Shown: one piece after another, positions 1-7,887 of the stretch
Position numbering within the stretch: position 1 is the stretch's first letter
Layout: each line of letters begins with the position of its first letter
Origin: Janthinobacterium sp. PC23-8
GTDB lineage: Bacteria > Pseudomonadota > Gammaproteobacteria > Burkholderiales > Burkholderiaceae_D
Direction: 5' to 3'
Length of the DNA stretch: 64,000 nucleotides
Assembly (NCBI RefSeq): GCF_002250505.1
Contig: NZ_NJGY01000002.1
Span: 37,878-101,877, forward strand
Translations under genes and position numbers: made by a program
The notes under the pieces: model-generated
Databases searched by the model: none
Seen by the model: only the letters and a program-made list of their open reading frames with translations
What the model was told of the DNA's origin: nothing

Positions 1-263
1 TTTTTCTATTAAGTAACAGCACACACATAACACGTTTTTTTGGGGCCGACGGGCACGGCGGCCCCCCCCCAATCTTTTGTTTTGGGCTCCCCCCCCCCCC
101 CCCCCCCCCACTTTTCACTCATTTTTCGGGAAAAAACTCATGAAAATCGCCGCTCCAAGCTCAATTGGCGCTTACCGAAAAAAGATGTGTATAACGATAT
201 GGGGTAACGGCGACCCAAGATTTCTCAGTTGTAAAGAACGTTTGAGACGGGCTCCTGCTTATA
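1..263. other. Homopolymer-rich left edge without a gene
   Basis: No credible gene is seen here. The stretch contains a T run near 36-42, nine C at 62-70 and an uninterrupted run of 21 C at 89-109, and its composition is unlike the well-behaved coding sequence that begins at 264. A run of C this long is rare in bacterial chromosomes and looks like a low-quality contig end or assembly artefact, although a real hypervariable tract cannot be excluded from one sequence. Confidence 0.6.
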
Positions 264-1169
264 TCAGTCCAGCACCACCACCCGGTCATTCGCTCCCGGC
301 ACGCACCCCTCGGCCACCGGCTCCCAGCCCTTGTGCACCACCACCTGCTTGCCGTCATGGCACACTTCCACGCGTTCGCTGGCCGGCAGGCGCTGGCGGA
401 TCAGGGTTTCCAGGGTCGATGGCAGGCTCACCTGCAGCTGCATCGCGTCGATCGCCTCCTGCGGATGGTCGGACAAATGCACGAGTGGCACAAAAACGGC
501 GCCGAGCATCAGCCAGCGCGAGGCGATGGTGACGGGTTCGGGCGCATAGGGGGCGGTGCGCAGCCAGGCCTGGGCGCGTGCGCGCAGGTCGGCGCCGTCG
601 GGCAGTTCGCCCCAGGCGGCGCCCAGCAGTTCGACCACCCACTGATTGCAGTTCTGGTATTGCAGGCCGTAGACATAGGCGTTGGCGCTGTAGCTGCCGG
701 CCAGCAGATGCTGCACGCGGGCCGGGTCGAGCAGGGCTTGGCGCAGCGGCGGCACGGTATCAAGGGGCAGGCGCACGATGGAGATATAGCCGAGTTGCGG
801 GTTGTCGGTGCCCATGGCAAAACCGGCCGTGCCCTGATCAAAAATGCGTGGGCGGCCTTCGTCGCAGGCGTAGTAAAGCTGGCGCGCGGACCAGCCGGCG
901 TCAGCCTCATGGCGCCAGGCCAGCGCAGCGTGGGAATAGCGGATGCCGAAGCGCGACAGGTCCAGGCCCGAGCGGCTGATCAGCGCCACGCTGCCTTCGG
1001 TGGCGGCCAGTTCTTCGCGCACCACGGCGGCGAAGCGCAGCAGTTTGTCCTGTTCGGCGGCGCTCAGTTCCTGCGAGCGGTCGCAGAAGCGCGAAGAAGA
1101 CAGTGAGCCGCCGGCATGCGCCGCGCTGGCCGCACAGGCCAGCAGCAGCGCAGCAACACATCGCATCAC
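264..1169 (-). CDS. DUF2145 family secreted protein
   Basis: A protein of 301 residues that I recognise as the DUF2145 family, which has no established biochemical function. A signal peptide is visible at the N terminus (MMRCVAALLLACAASAAHAG, probable cleavage after AHA), so it is likely periplasmic. The mature part has the family pattern of an early Cys (RFCDRSQ), a central YAC motif and an NCNQW motif that resembles the Cys-containing segment of papain-like or NlpC-like folds. This resemblance is only suggestive. Its start overlaps the stop of the upstream gene by 4 bp (1166-1169), so the two are co-translated. The downstream side runs into the odd left edge of the window. Confidence 0.8.
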   Translation of the reverse strand: MMRCVAALLLACAASAAHAGGSLSSSRFCDRSQELSAAEQDKLLRFAAVVREELAATEGSVALISRSGLDLSRFGIRYSHAALAWRHEADAGWSARQLYYACDEGRPRIFDQGTAGFAMGTDNPQLGYISIVRLPLDTVPPLRQALLDPARVQHLLAGSYSANAYVYGLQYQNCNQWVVELLGAAWGELPDGADLRARAQAWLRTAPYAPEPVTIASRWLMLGAVFVPLVHLSDHPQEAIDAMQLQVSLPSTLETLIRQRLPASERVEVCHDGKQVVVHKGWEPVAEGCVPGANDRVVVLD

Positions 1170-1615
1170 ATGCTGACCGGACGCGTACCGAGTTCGCCGT
1201 ACCAGTCGTCGGCCAGCACCAGGAAGAAGGCGGCGCGCGTGTCGTTGCGGGAAAATTCGATGCCGTAGGCGCGATTTTGCGCGTGCACCATATCGCCTTG
1301 CGCCAGCTGCTGCTGATCAAAAGTTGCTTGCGGCAGGTCGAGCACCAGCGGCTGCTGGGCCGCTTCTGCCTGCATGGTCAGGCGCGTCATGCCGGCGTGA
1401 CCGGGCGTGGCGGCGATATCGATGATGCGGTAGGGGCCGTTGTCGACACGCTTGTCGGTTTTCGAACTGTTGCTCGAACCGCTGAGCGAGTCGGACACAC
1501 TGCCGCTCGACGCCGAGCCGGCGCTCGACGCCGAAGAGGCAAAACTGTCGGCGTGGGCGTTGCAGGCCACGGTCAATGCTGCGGCCAGGCCGAGCATGCG
1601 AAGAGAGATAGTCAA
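1166..1615 (-). CDS. Small secreted serine-rich hypothetical protein
   Basis: A protein of 149 residues. A signal peptide is visible (MTISLRMLGLAAALTVACNAHA, cleavage after AHA). It is followed by a low-complexity segment rich in Ser, Ala and Gly (about residues 24-52) that probably acts as a flexible linker, and then by a compact C-terminal domain of about 95 residues. I do not recognise the domain. The gene lies directly upstream of the DUF2145 gene and overlaps it by 4 bp. The two secreted proteins therefore probably work together in the envelope, but the role is unknown. Confidence 0.7.
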   Translation of the reverse strand: MTISLRMLGLAAALTVACNAHADSFASSASSAGSASSGSVSDSLSGSSNSSKTDKRVDNGPYRIIDIAATPGHAGMTRLTMQAEAAQQPLVLDLPQATFDQQQLAQGDMVHAQNRAYGIEFSRNDTRAAFFLVLADDWYGELGTRPVSM

Positions 1616-1693
1616 GGCGGTTTCCAGTGCTGTGATGCGGGTAGGGTCAGGCCGGGTGTATTCCCGGCAACTTTTCCATGATAGCAGATCACA

Positions 1694-2527
1694 TCAGGCC
1701 AGCAAAACCGCGATCAGCTCTTTTGCCTCGGTGGATGGATTATTGCGTAATTCCTGCAACACCGGGTCTTGTTCGAGGTAATGCCGCAGCCCTTCGTTGA
1801 CAATGGCCGGCATTTGCGGTAGCGGCGAGGCGACGGGCGCGATGGCCTTGGCCAGCAGCAAGGTGTCGCGCAGGCCGGCTGGCGGCAGCAGCACGGTGGC
1901 GCCAGGCAGGGTGACGACGGCGTCGGCCACCTGGCTTGGCACGATCAGCTGACGCATCAGCGCGCGGCCGACGATTTCCAGCACCGGCGCCATCTGCGTT
2001 TCCAGCTGCTGGTACAGGCCCGGGGTCTTGTCGGCTTCGGCCAGCACATACAGGCCGCCCACTTCATGGACGATGCCGGCAAACATGGCGGTGTCGGGGT
2101 CGACGTGGGTGATGCTGCGCGCAATTTCATGCGCCAGCGCCGCCACGTGCACGCTATGGGCCCACAGCTGCGAAGCTTGGGCGCGCAGGGCGGGGTCCCT
2201 GACGCCGGTGTTCATTTGCCGGATCACGGCGGCCGTGGCCAGCGACAGCAGGTTGCGGTAGCCGAGGCGCTCGACGGCGGCGCGCACGCTGGTGACGGTG
2301 GGTGTGTGCCCATGGGCGAACATCACCGAATTGGCCAGCGACACGGCGCGCGTCGACAGGCCCGGCTCGGATAGCAGCAGGCGGTGGATGTCGGCCGCAT
2401 GGCAATCGGGGTTGCCCAGTTCCTGCTGCAAACGCAGGGCCGTATTGACGTTGGTCGGAAAGGCAAGGGTCTCGCTGTGGGCGCGGGCGAGGAGCCGGGA
2501 CAGGCTGTTGAGGGTGTCGGCTTGCAT
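1694..2527 (-). CDS. HDOD domain protein
   Basis: A cytoplasmic protein of 277 residues from the ATG at 2527; an in-frame TTG at 2542 would add five residues. Nearly the whole length matches the HDOD domain, a non-catalytic relative of the HD phosphohydrolase fold. Visible family features are the helical N terminus (LPTNV-like 'FPTNVNTALRLQQEL'), the segment 'LLSEPGLSTRAVSLANS' and 'AAVERLGYRNLLSLA'. In HDOD proteins these correspond to the 'D..L...VL..ALLRLANS' core. The metal-binding HD pair is retained only in part ('HSVHVAALAHEIA'). HDOD proteins commonly tie signalling to cell-cycle, motility or stress outputs. The gene is monocistronic here and no partner gives a specific role. Confidence 0.85.
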   Translation of the reverse strand: MQADTLNSLSRLLARAHSETLAFPTNVNTALRLQQELGNPDCHAADIHRLLLSEPGLSTRAVSLANSVMFAHGHTPTVTSVRAAVERLGYRNLLSLATAAVIRQMNTGVRDPALRAQASQLWAHSVHVAALAHEIARSITHVDPDTAMFAGIVHEVGGLYVLAEADKTPGLYQQLETQMAPVLEIVGRALMRQLIVPSQVADAVVTLPGATVLLPPAGLRDTLLLAKAIAPVASPLPQMPAIVNEGLRHYLEQDPVLQELRNNPSTEAKELIAVLLA

Positions 2528-2675
2528 GGATGATGTCGTCAAGATGAGGATGGCTTGAAAAGGATGGTTCTATTATCGGTCAATTTTGCCAGCCGTGTCG
2601 TATCGCAAGCTTCTCTGCGACGCCAACACCGTCCGCCTGTCCGTGCCGCCCCATCCAGGCCTGAGGGGACTGGTC

Positions 2676-2681
2676 TATAAT
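2676..2681 (+). promoter_or_regulatory. Consensus -10 hexamer
   Basis: A perfect TATAAT lies 48 bp upstream of the first possible start codon of the following hypothetical gene. No good -35 hexamer is visible at 16-18 bp spacing, so this is only a candidate sigma-70 promoter. Confidence 0.35.
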
Positions 2682-2728
2682 CGCGGCCACGTTGCCACCG
2701 GCAGCGCGAGGTACAAGATAAAAGCACG

Positions 2729-3514
2729 ATGGAAGCGCGCATGCACAAATTGATTTCTGAACTGGCCAGGCTGTACCTGGCCGACGGCCAGCAGGATACG
2801 CATGGCCAGCCCGTCACGCCCGAAGTACTGGCGCGCCAGGTGGCCGGCGGCCCGGCCGTTACCGCCCAACTGGTCGATAAGGCCGGACGCACGCGCACCC
2901 TGGTGCTGGAGTTTGGCGGCAAGGGCGGCGGCGAAAAGCACTGGGGCGAACTGTGCGCGATTGCCAATGCCGTGCAGCATGAACTTGACCTGCCGGCGCC
3001 CGCCGTCAGCATCTCGGGCCGCACCTCGTTTTACCTGTGGCTGTCGCTGGACACCCCGGTGCCGCTGGCGCAGGCCAGGCAGTTCCTGCAATTGCTGCGC
3101 ACGGTATTCCTGCCGGCCAGCAGCGATATCCTGACCGCTGCCCCCGCCGCCTTCCTTGAGTCGGTCGAACTGCCGCCATGCCTGCAGCCATCGGGAACCT
3201 GGGCGGCCTTTATCCACCCCGGCATGGGCGCCTCGTTTGCCGACGAGCCTGGCCTGGACATGCCGCCGCCCTTGCACGCGCAGCTTGGATTCGTGGAAAG
3301 CCTGCGCAGCATGACGGCGGCGCAGTTCGCACAGGCGCTGGCCGTGCTGCAACAGCATGCCGGTGTGGCGCCTGCCGCCGCCACTGCTCCTGTCAGCAAG
3401 GCGCTGCCGCCATCAAGCGCTGGCTTGCTGCTGCAGGACGCCACCCTGGAAGATATCGTGCAGTGGCTGCATGCCCGCAATATCGAACCGACTTTCCGCC
3501 ACCGCCTGGATTGA
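2729..3514 (+). CDS. Hypothetical protein (261 aa), no family recognised
   Basis: A reading frame with strong codon bias for this genome, and no signal peptide or membrane segment. The first ATG gives MEARMHKLI; the second ATG at 2741 (MHKLISEL) has a GGAAG five bases upstream and may be the true start. The protein has a Gly-rich turn near residues 66-72 (FGGKGGGEK), a central alpha/beta-looking part, a Pro/Ala linker near 213-228 and a short C-terminal helix ending EDIVQWLHARNIEP. I do not recognise a domain. It is convergent with the carbonic anhydrase gene, leaving only 8 bp between them. Confidence 0.7.
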   Translation: MEARMHKLISELARLYLADGQQDTHGQPVTPEVLARQVAGGPAVTAQLVDKAGRTRTLVLEFGGKGGGEKHWGELCAIANAVQHELDLPAPAVSISGRTSFYLWLSLDTPVPLAQARQFLQLLRTVFLPASSDILTAAPAAFLESVELPPCLQPSGTWAAFIHPGMGASFADEPGLDMPPPLHAQLGFVESLRSMTAAQFAQALAVLQQHAGVAPAAATAPVSKALPPSSAGLLLQDATLEDIVQWLHARNIEPTFRHRLD

Positions 3515-3522
3515 TCAGGCCG

Positions 3523-4155
3523 TCAAAGCCTTGATGCAGGGTGCTGTGCCAATGGAACAAAACTACCTGTCGACTCATCGAGCGCATCGAGGGAGCCATT
3601 CTCGATGTCGTAGACCCAGCCATGAAGACTCAATCGCTTTTGCGCGATCCCCAGGGCCACCGAAGGATGGGTGCGGATATTATTGAGCTGTGCGACGACG
3701 TTGGCGCGGACCATGCCGTCGATGCGCGCCTGTTCCGTCGGGTGGTCGATTGCATCATTGATCATCCGTGCGGCATCAGCGTGGCGCAGCCAGTTCGTGA
3801 CCGCAGGCATATGGTCAAGGCAGGCGCAGGTAGCGATGGCCTTCATTGCGCCACAATCGGAATGGCCACAAATGACGATGTCGGTGACGTTCAAGGCGGA
3901 GACAGCATATTCGACCGTCGCGCTCACGCCCCCTGGTTCGGGGCCATACGATGGCACGATGTTGCCAGCGTTGCGGATCACGAAGAGCTCGCCTGGCTCC
4001 CGTTGCGTCACCAGTTCCGGCACCATCCTGCTGTCAGAGCAGGAAATGAACAAGGCCTTGGGCGTTTGTCCTGTCGCCAGCGTTTTGAATAATTCACGGC
4101 GAGCCGGAAAAACTTCTTTCTGAAAGCGTAGAAATCCAGCAATGATGTCGCGCAT
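3523..4155 (-). CDS. can: Beta-class carbonic anhydrase
   Basis: Zinc enzyme interconverting CO2 and bicarbonate in the cytoplasm. From the ATG at 4155 the protein has 210 residues, beginning [12 protein letters not shown], typical of this subfamily; a TTG at 4170 would add five. The zinc ligands and catalytic dyad are visible: Cys39, Asp41 and Arg43 in CSDSR, and His98 and Cys101 in GHSDCGAM. The family signature [14 protein letters not shown] follows the first motif, and [13 protein letters not shown] marks the E. coli Can-like branch. The gene stands alone and converges on the preceding hypothetical gene. A second, divergent carbonic anhydrase is at 31579-32277, so the two are not recent duplicates. 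Confidence 0.93.
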   Translation of the reverse strand: MRDIIAGFLRFQKEVFPARRELFKTLATGQTPKALFISCSDSRMVPELVTQREPGELFVIRNAGNIVPSYGPEPGGVSATVEYAVSALNVTDIVICGHSDCGAMKAIATCACLDHMPAVTNWLRHADAARMINDAIDHPTEQARIDGMVRANVVAQLNNIRTHPSVALGIAQKRLSLHGWVYDIENGSLDALDESTGSFVPLAQHPASRL

Positions 4156-4296
4156 ATATTTTGGTAGCAAAAGTCGAAGGAATTGCTATTATCGCTGATC
4201 GAGCATGGTTAATACAGCTGGCGTGGTTGCTGGCAGGCCGTGGCCAGCGTGCAAGCGGGTGCCAACGTTACAGGACATTCCACCCTGGCGTGACAT

Positions 4297-5055
4297 TCAT
4301 GAGCTTGTAGCTATCCATCGCTTCACCGTTTGCGCCACCCAGCCCGGTTGATCGAGCGGCAAGTCGTGTCCCGCTTCGGGATGGTTTGCATAAGCGGTTC
4401 GCCACGCTTGCGCCAGTTGCTGTGAACAGGCGGGATCGACCAGCCGGTCTTGCCCGCCTGCCAATACCAGCATCGGCATGGGTGGACAGCTCGCTGGTGC
4501 ACGAAAGCGGGCGGCCGACAATAACTGGCGCAGCGCATTGCGCCGTGTGACCGGATACTGCTGCTGGTACTTCAGCCACTGTTGCACCAGCGCCGCATTG
4601 CCCGCGCCATGCCGGCAACTGGTCAGGCGCAAGATCAATGCTTCCTGGCTGGCCTGGTTCCCCAACAGCAATTGGCGCAGCAGGGCCGGATAATTTTGCC
4701 AGCGCAGGCGCCGGTAAAACGGGCTGTACGGCCGCATGCTGGTATTGATCAGCACGCACGATGCGATCTCATGCGGGTAGCGGCTGGCCCATTCGACGGC
4801 CACCATGCCGCCCAGGGACAGGGCGAGCAGGCGGTACGGCGGCTTCAAGCCGCGCGCCAGCAGATCCTGGCGGCAACACTCCACCATGGCGCACACGCGC
4901 GTGGCGCTGTCCATCGCATGGCGCTGGCCGTTGCCGGGCAGGTCAGGCGTGACGATGGTGGCGCCGGGCAGGGCAGCGCCCAAGGTCGCCGGAAAGTCGC
5001 CCCAGTGGCGCTGCTCGCGCATCAGGCCGCGCAGCAAGACCCAGGTATCTGTCAT
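4297..5055 (-). CDS. Alpha/beta hydrolase
   Basis: A cytoplasmic protein of 252 residues with the alpha/beta-hydrolase fold. The order of motifs is clear: an early strand WVLLRGLMREQRHW, TPDLPGNGQRH, the nucleophile elbow ALSLGGM (Ser near residue 80), the acid-containing strand LVLAGGQDRLVDP, and the catalytic His in AGHDLPLDQP. The substrate cannot be told; the layout resembles small esterase or BioH-like proteins. The start overlaps the stop of the upstream M14 peptidase gene by 4 bp, so the two are translationally coupled and may act on the same substrate class. Confidence 0.85.
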   Translation of the reverse strand: MTDTWVLLRGLMREQRHWGDFPATLGAALPGATIVTPDLPGNGQRHAMDSATRVCAMVECCRQDLLARGLKPPYRLLALSLGGMVAVEWASRYPHEIASCVLINTSMRPYSPFYRRLRWQNYPALLRQLLLGNQASQEALILRLTSCRHGAGNAALVQQWLKYQQQYPVTRRNALRQLLSAARFRAPASCPPMPMLVLAGGQDRLVDPACSQQLAQAWRTAYANHPEAGHDLPLDQPGWVAQTVKRWIATSS

Positions 5056-6068
5056 GACTCATACCACTGCGCCAGCGCGCGCCGGCGGTGCGCCTTGCGC
5101 GCCAGGCCTTCAGGCATCCAGCGGCCGTGGCTGTTGGCGGCGCGCATCAGAAAATCGAACCACACCAGATGGCGGCGCAGCACGCGCTGCAAGCGGTGGG
5201 TGGCCGTGGGGTTGAAGATGCCGGCGCGATTGAACAGCTGGCGCGGGTTTTTCTTGACCCACAGCCAGGAACCCATTTCCAGCGTCAGCGGCAGGAACAC
5301 GCGCTCGCTGTCGCTGGTCCCCCGCAGGTACAGATAATCCCACAGGTCGCCATGGGTGCGGTATTGCCGGCTTTGCGGCTCGAATACATAGTTGTGATTG
5401 GGATAGGTGCGGCTATACAGCTCTTCCAGCGCGCCGATATCGGCCAGGTGGGCGATCGGCGTGGCGGTGTGGGCGTGCGGAAACCAGATGCGGTCGCGCA
5501 AGCCGAAGCCGGAATGGCAATCGAGGGCGATGCTGAACTGGCGCGACAGCAATTCGCGTTCGACCAGCTCGCACACGGCATCGCTTTCTAGCTGCATCGG
5601 CGCGCCTTCCCGGCCCCGGTACCAGGGCAGCTTGTTGCTGTAGCGCTGGCCGCCCAGCAAAAAAGGCACAGGTTCGCTGGCCGACAATGGCGCATTGCGC
5701 ATCAGGTCCACCCCTTGCGGATTGCAGCGCGTGCCTTGCCACATGCCGCCGGGATTGACCAGCGGCATGAACACCAGGCGCATCGATTCGAGCTGCTGGT
5801 GCAGGGTGCTGTCCCATTGCAGGCGCGCCAGGATGCTTTGCAAAAAGGCGAGGATCACTTGCGTGCCGATGCGTTCCAGTCCATGAATGCCGCCAAAGAA
5901 TCCCAGCACGGGCACATCGGGGCTGGGGTTGCCCAGCGCAATCGTATAAACGGGAAAGTCGCGGCCATCGATGGGAATGCTGCATGGTGCGGCCACTTCC
6001 AGGTGGCGGCCGCCTTCGTCGATCAGGCGCTTGAGCATGATCAGTTCGGGGAGATTCTTTTCGATCAT
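5052..6068 (-). CDS. M14-family zinc carboxypeptidase
   Basis: A protein of 338 residues without a signal peptide. The M14 metallopeptidase signature is visible: the zinc-binding HxxE in GGIHGLERIGT, the NPGG segment, Arg-containing VDLMRN, a third zinc ligand in DCHSGFG and the catalytic Glu in LTLEMGSWLW. M14 enzymes remove C-terminal residues from peptides, or act as amidohydrolases on related substrates. The lack of an export signal suggests a cytoplasmic substrate, as in the M14/DUF2817-like group. It heads a two-gene operon with the alpha/beta hydrolase (4-bp overlap). Confidence 0.83.
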   Translation of the reverse strand: MIEKNLPELIMLKRLIDEGGRHLEVAAPCSIPIDGRDFPVYTIALGNPSPDVPVLGFFGGIHGLERIGTQVILAFLQSILARLQWDSTLHQQLESMRLVFMPLVNPGGMWQGTRCNPQGVDLMRNAPLSASEPVPFLLGGQRYSNKLPWYRGREGAPMQLESDAVCELVERELLSRQFSIALDCHSGFGLRDRIWFPHAHTATPIAHLADIGALEELYSRTYPNHNYVFEPQSRQYRTHGDLWDYLYLRGTSDSERVFLPLTLEMGSWLWVKKNPRQLFNRAGIFNPTATHRLQRVLRRHLVWFDFLMRAANSHGRWMPEGLARKAHRRRALAQWYES

Positions 6069-6124
6069 GGATGACGCTGAAAAGGAAGGGGCTTCAGTGT
6101 AGCTGAAATAAGCCTTGCTCCGTT

Positions 6125-6143
6125 AACGTATGTTCCGTACGTT
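6125..6143. promoter_or_regulatory. Inverted repeat, candidate operator of the pao operon
   Basis: AACGTA and TACGTT form a perfect 6-bp inverted repeat separated by 7 bp. A further CGCGTAC follows immediately, so GTAC-type half-sites recur at about 10-bp intervals. It lies about 115 bp upstream of paoA in the gap between divergent genes, where a TetR-type or similar repressor would be expected. No regulator gene is adjacent, and the assignment rests on symmetry alone. Confidence 0.4.
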
Positions 6144-6256
6144 CGCGTACAGACCTTTTTTCTCTGCGCCTTACACTCGATCCTGGGCCGGCATGCACCC
6201 AGCGAGCCAATAAATAAGTAAGCAGCGAGGACACAATCAGCCAGGAGGACGCAACG

Positions 6257-6907
6257 ATGGACGAGATCAACGATATTAATACGGGCCGGCGCGATGTCCT
6301 GATCGTGGGGGCCTTGTCGGCCACTGCGGCGGTCATCCCCGCCATGGCTGCGGCCCAGGCTGGCAGTTCCGGGAGCGCAGCCTCGGCGCCACCGGTGATG
6401 ATGGGTGTGCGCTTCGCCATCAACGGCAAGGTCCGGGCGCTCGAACTCGACACGCGTACCACCTTGCTCGACGCCTTGCGCGAACACCTGCACCTGACAG
6501 GCACCAAGAAGGGCTGCGACCATGGCCAGTGCGGCGCCTGCACCGTGATCGTCGACGGCCAGCGCATCAATTCCTGTCTGAGCCTGGCGGTGATGCATGA
6601 AGGATCAAAAATCACCACCATCGAAGGGCTGGGTACGCCGGAAAAACTGCATCCGATGCAGGCCGCGTTTGTCGCCCATGATGGCTATCAGTGCGGTTAC
6701 TGTACTCCGGGGCAAATCTGTTCGGCCGTGGCGGCGCTGGACGAAATTCGCCGCGGCGTGCCCAGCCATGTCAGCGCAGACCTCAACGCGAAACCGCAAG
6801 TCACGCCCGAGCAATTGCGCGAACGCATGAGCGGCAATATCTGCCGCTGCGGCGCCTATTCGAATATCATCGACGCGATCACGGACGTTGCAGGGAGGCC
6901 GGCATGA
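6257..6907 (+). CDS. paoA: Aldehyde oxidoreductase iron-sulfur subunit (PaoA-like)
   Basis: Small subunit of a heterotrimeric molybdenum hydroxylase of the xanthine oxidase family, most like periplasmic aldehyde oxidase PaoABC. The 216 residues start after a strong AGGAGG. A twin-arginine signal (GRRDVLIVG, then a hydrophobic Ala-rich stretch to about residue 35) exports the folded complex. Two [2Fe-2S] clusters are visible: a plant-ferredoxin type ([12 protein letters not shown], later Cys in NSCLS) and a C-terminal type (CGYCTPGQ and CRCG). These carry electrons between the Mo site in PaoC and the FAD of PaoB. The three genes are joined by ATGA overlaps. Orientation away from the M14 peptidase leaves a 188-bp regulatory gap. 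Confidence 0.88.
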   Translation: MDEINDINTGRRDVLIVGALSATAAVIPAMAAAQAGSSGSAASAPPVMMGVRFAINGKVRALELDTRTTLLDALREHLHLTGTKKGCDHGQCGACTVIVDGQRINSCLSLAVMHEGSKITTIEGLGTPEKLHPMQAAFVAHDGYQCGYCTPGQICSAVAALDEIRRGVPSHVSADLNAKPQVTPEQLRERMSGNICRCGAYSNIIDAITDVAGRPA

Positions 6908-7887
6908 AGGTCTTCAGCTACCAGCGCGCCACCACGCCGGCCGCAGCGGCTGCCGCCTCGCTGCGCACCCCGGGCGCCAAATTCATTGCCGGCGGCACCA
7001 ATCTGCTCGACCTGATGAAACTTGAGATCGAGGCGCCGCCGCACCTGATCGACGTCAACGGCCTGGGCCTGGACCAGATCGGCGCCACGCCAGACGGCGG
7101 CCTGCGCATCGGCGCCCTGGTGCGCAACACGGCCCTGGCCGCAGATGAAAAAGTGCGGCGTCATTATGGCGTGCTGTCGCGCGCCTTGCTGGCCGGTGCG
7201 TCGGCCCAGCTGCGCAACAAGGCCACTACGGCCGGCAACTTGCTGCAGCGCACCCGTTGCCCGTATTTCTACGACACCAACCAGGCCTGCAACAAGCGTC
7301 ATCCCGGCAGCGGCTGCCCGGCCATTGGCGGTTTCAGCCGCCAGCTGGCTATTCTTGGCGGCAGCGACGCCTGCATCGCCACCCATCCGTCCGACATGGC
7401 GGTGGCCATGCGGCTGCTCGACGCCGGCATCGAAACCGTGCGCCCCGATGGCGCCACGCGCACCATTGCGATCGCCGATTTTTATCGCTTGCCGGGCAAT
7501 ACGCCGCATATCGAAACGGCCCTGCAGCCGGGCGAGCTGATCACCGCCGTCACCCTGCCGAAACCGCTGGGCGGCACCCATGTCTACGCCAAGGTGCGCG
7601 ACCGCGCCTCGTATGCGTTTGCGCTGGTGTCGGTGGCTGCCGTCGTCATGCCGGACGGCTCGGGCCGCGTGGCCCTGGGCGGCGTGGCGCCGCAGCCATG
7701 GCGCTTGGCGCTGGCGGACCAGGCCATGGGGCAGGGCGCGGTGGCCGTCAGCAAGATACTGCTGGCCAACGCCAGGCCGACCGAAGAGAACGCCTTCAAG
7801 GCCACCCTGGTGCGGCGCACCCTGGCTGGCGTGCTCAATGGAGTGCCCATGCAAGCGCGTGATACCGCGCAGAAAGTCACATCATGA
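6904..7887 (+). CDS. paoB: Aldehyde oxidoreductase FAD subunit (PaoB-like)
   Basis: FAD-binding subunit of 327 residues. The ATG at 6904 overlaps the paoA stop; upstream in-frame codons are a shadow of paoA. The FAD-binding [10 protein letters not shown] and the [12 protein letters not shown] motif of CO-dehydrogenase-type flavoproteins are present. The distinctive feature of PaoB-type subunits is visible too: an insert of conserved cysteines (CPYFY, then CNKR, then SGCPAIGG, about residues 119-142) that holds an extra [4Fe-4S] cluster in E. coli PaoB. The subunit has no export signal of its own and presumably rides with PaoA through the Tat system. Confidence 0.88.
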   Translation: MKVFSYQRATTPAAAAAASLRTPGAKFIAGGTNLLDLMKLEIEAPPHLIDVNGLGLDQIGATPDGGLRIGALVRNTALAADEKVRRHYGVLSRALLAGASAQLRNKATTAGNLLQRTRCPYFYDTNQACNKRHPGSGCPAIGGFSRQLAILGGSDACIATHPSDMAVAMRLLDAGIETVRPDGATRTIAIADFYRLPGNTPHIETALQPGELITAVTLPKPLGGTHVYAKVRDRASYAFALVSVAAVVMPDGSGRVALGGVAPQPWRLALADQAMGQGAVAVSKILLANARPTEENAFKATLVRRTLAGVLNGVPMQARDTAQKVTS

